NCBI RefSeq assembly: GCF_016920785.2
Contig: NW_024609857.1
Span: 129,635,094-129,699,093 of the forward strand
DNA from: Ixodes scapularis
Lineage: Eukaryota > Arthropoda > Arachnida > Ixodida > Ixodidae
DNA: 64,000 bases
Direction: 5' to 3'
The notes beneath the pieces were generated by a model. That model worked only from the letters and a program-made list of their open reading frames with translations, made no database searches and was not told the DNA's origin. Below are positions 62,443 to 64,000 of this stretch, piece by piece. Both the position numbers and the translations under genes were made by a program. Within the stretch, counting starts at the first letter, position 1; each line of letters starts with the position of its first letter.

Positions 62443-64000
62443 CCCGCAGGGGGCACCTGTGAAAGCAGGTGTTTGGAGAGTGGCGTCTCCACGGACCCCG
62501 AGCCATGCGGGTTCGCCCGCCCACGTCTTGCTGTGCGTGGCTTTCCCGTGTCCGAGGAAAAGGGCACACTGGTGGTTGAGCCGAGCCCGGGGTAGGTTTG
62601 GACCCTTTGGGGCCCCCCGCGTGAGGCAATACACCACTTCGGCCCCCGCTTCTCGTAGACGGGAGTCCTGGTAAGGCCCGGCCAGGATGATTCAGTCTAG
62701 TCGCCTTTTCTTCTACTATCCCCTCCAATCTTTTACCTTTACCTTTCCTGCTTCTTTTATTTCTCTCTCATTTCTCTTACTCCTTTTTCATCCCTCTTTG
62801 GCGGCAAGGGCTAACCTTGGGTGGCAATAGACCTCTGTCTTGACCCACACTTGGGTATAGTTTCCCGGCAGCACTGTTAGCGTAACGTCTCCAGCCAAGC
62901 CCTTCTTGTTATGGCGCTTTACCTAACCCCATGTTGGGCTCGGTGGTGGGCGGTGCACCGCGAATTCTGAACAATCTTTGCCCTCTTATGGCAGCCCTCC
63001 GTTTTAAACCCTCTGATCGGCCCCTTAAAAGGGGTCGGACCGAAGTAAAACTGAATGATAAGTCCTCACCGGTACAGAACACCCTTAGCCGATTCCTTGT
63101 TATGCACTCCGAACAAGAAGAAAAACCTCTAACGAAGTTGTCACCTTTTCTGATCGCAAAAACCCTAGAAATCCTTGTAGGCAAAAACTTCAAAGCAAAG
63201 AAGCTAGTATCTGGTGACTTGCTTGTTGAAGTGGAAAATGGCACACAGATTGCTGTCCTCTTAGACCTAAATAAGATTTCTGATAATAGAGTCTCCGTCA
63301 CTCCATATCGAACTTTAAATAGTTGCCAAGGAGTAATTTCCGAGGACGACTTGATAGAGTCAAGTAACGAGGAGATTTTGGGAGGTCTTTCCAGTCAAGG
63401 AGTAACGGCAGTACGAAGAATCCTGCTTCGTAAAGACAGAAACGAGCGACCAACAAAACATATAGTACGTACATTCTCTTACACGGTGCTGCCTCTAAGT
63501 ATCAAGGCGGGCTACCTCCACTCTAAGGTGCGCCCATACGTCCCGAACCCGAGACGCTGCTTCATGTCTCAACGGTTTCGTCATGGCTCTGCCACCTGCC
63601 GCGGAAAAATAACCTGCGCAAAGTGTGCATGCACAGACCACGCAACAGATACGTGTGGCAGATCAACCCCTAAGTGCATCAACTGCACTGGTGACCATCC
63701 TGCTTACTCGCGATCGTGTCCAAAGTTTAAAGAGGAGAAAGAAATTTTAACCTTAAAAACAAAGGAAAACTTGACCTACCATGAAGCACGAAAACGCTTT
63801 TCGTTCCTTCAAGGAGGAACGTACGCTGAGGTGGCCGTCAGGGGGACTAGGTCATTGTCAAAGGCATCAGTGGGTACCCAGTATAGTCTTCGAGACACTG
63901 AGTGCCCACCCAGTCCCCTCACTCCTATAGAGACTTCTGTGGGATCTCAGACGCCTGAGGCCCCACAGAAGCTCACAAAGTCCAAGGCGTTTCCCCAACG
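62443..64000 (+). mobile_element. LINE-4: I-like non-LTR element, 5' part, cut by the window end
   Basis: The 5' UTR matches LINE-3 from the CGCAGGGGGCACCTGTGAAA monomer through CCAGGATGATTCAGT and the CGGCAAGGGCTAACCTTG box. ORF1 follows at the same place. It is a second copy or subfamily of LINE-3 in the same orientation, 0.86 kb downstream. Confidence 0.9.
62988..64000 (+). CDS. LINE-4 ORF1, partial (runs off the window)
   Basis: The frame is open for 337 codons from ATG 62988 to the edge. It aligns with LINE-3 ORF1 throughout: LSPFLIAKTLE, SGDLLVEVENG, GVISEDDLIES, GLSSQGVTA and RPYVPNPRRCF. The first knuckle reads CFMSQRFRHGSATC, so one cysteine is serine. The second (CAKCACTDHATDTC) and third (CINCTGDHPAYSRSC) are intact. 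A QTPEAP-type low-complexity tail begins before the edge. The role is as for LINE-3 ORF1. Confidence 0.85.
   Translation, partial: MAALRFKPSDRPLKRGRTEVKLNDKSSPVQNTLSRFLVMHSEQEEKPLTKLSPFLIAKTLEILVGKNFKAKKLVSGDLLVEVENGTQIAVLLDLNKISDNRVSVTPYRTLNSCQGVISEDDLIESSNEEILGGLSSQGVTAVRRILLRKDRNERPTKHIVRTFSYTVLPLSIKAGYLHSKVRPYVPNPRRCFMSQRFRHGSATCRGKITCAKCACTDHATDTCGRSTPKCINCTGDHPAYSRSCPKFKEEKEILTLKTKENLTYHEARKRFSFLQGGTYAEVAVRGTRSLSKASVGTQYSLRDTECPPSPLTPIETSVGSQTPEAPQKLTKSKAFPQ

Overview
The window looks like an accessory, transposon-dense stretch of an arthropod nuclear genome, most probably an ixodid tick. This is inferred from the mix of families: CR1/L2-like LINEs with a 2A peptide, I-like LINEs with a CCHC ORF1 and an (ATC)n tail, Ty3/gypsy elements, Penelope GIY-YIG fragments, a Myb/SANT-bearing TIR element, MITEs and tRNA-derived SINE-like pieces. 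I recognise no host gene with confidence. Almost every long reading frame belongs to a mobile element.

Layout. 1-5010: a TIR element with a broken Myb/SANT-like gene, a decayed gypsy gag-protease, a 28-bp palindromic minisatellite, an array of CACGTG palindromes and two fold-back MITEs. 5590-13217: a CR1/L2-like LINE (LINE-1) split inside the end of its ORF2 by a near-complete second LINE (LINE-2, 8384-13010). LINE-2 has two full 294-bp promoter monomers plus a partial third, a 2A ribosome-skipping motif in ORF1, and ORF2 in the same frame behind a single UGA. 13218-17760: a decayed gypsy (gypsy-1). 17761-23382: mostly non-coding, with a perfect 53-bp-arm palindrome, a diverged tandem duplication and a Penelope-like fold-back with a hammerhead-like core.

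23383-44354 is one old minus-strand gypsy (gypsy-A) with both LTRs, split within its integrase by a 15.4-kb insert (25288-40645). The insert is flanked by TA and bounded by 12-bp inverted repeats. It carries a recent, intact minus-strand gypsy (gypsy-B, 25375-29921, a 1283-codon gag-pol), about 7.3 kb of 72-bp satellite with higher-order structure, a Harbinger-type MITE, a Penelope endonuclease fragment and a second, 102-bp subterminal array. The order of events can be read: gypsy-A first, then the TIR/satellite element, then gypsy-B.

44355-55717 is mostly non-coding and AT-rich, with SINE-like pieces, a non-autonomous hAT with an exact 8-bp target duplication, and a 1.35-kb palindrome made of two head-to-head Penelope ends. 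55733-61587 is a full-length I-like LINE (LINE-3) with a perfect 15-bp target duplication. Its 5' UTR is built of repeats that appear to fold into a conserved three-way junction. 62443-64000 is the 5' part of a related LINE (LINE-4), with its ORF1 open to the window edge, placed inside a decayed gag on the minus strand.
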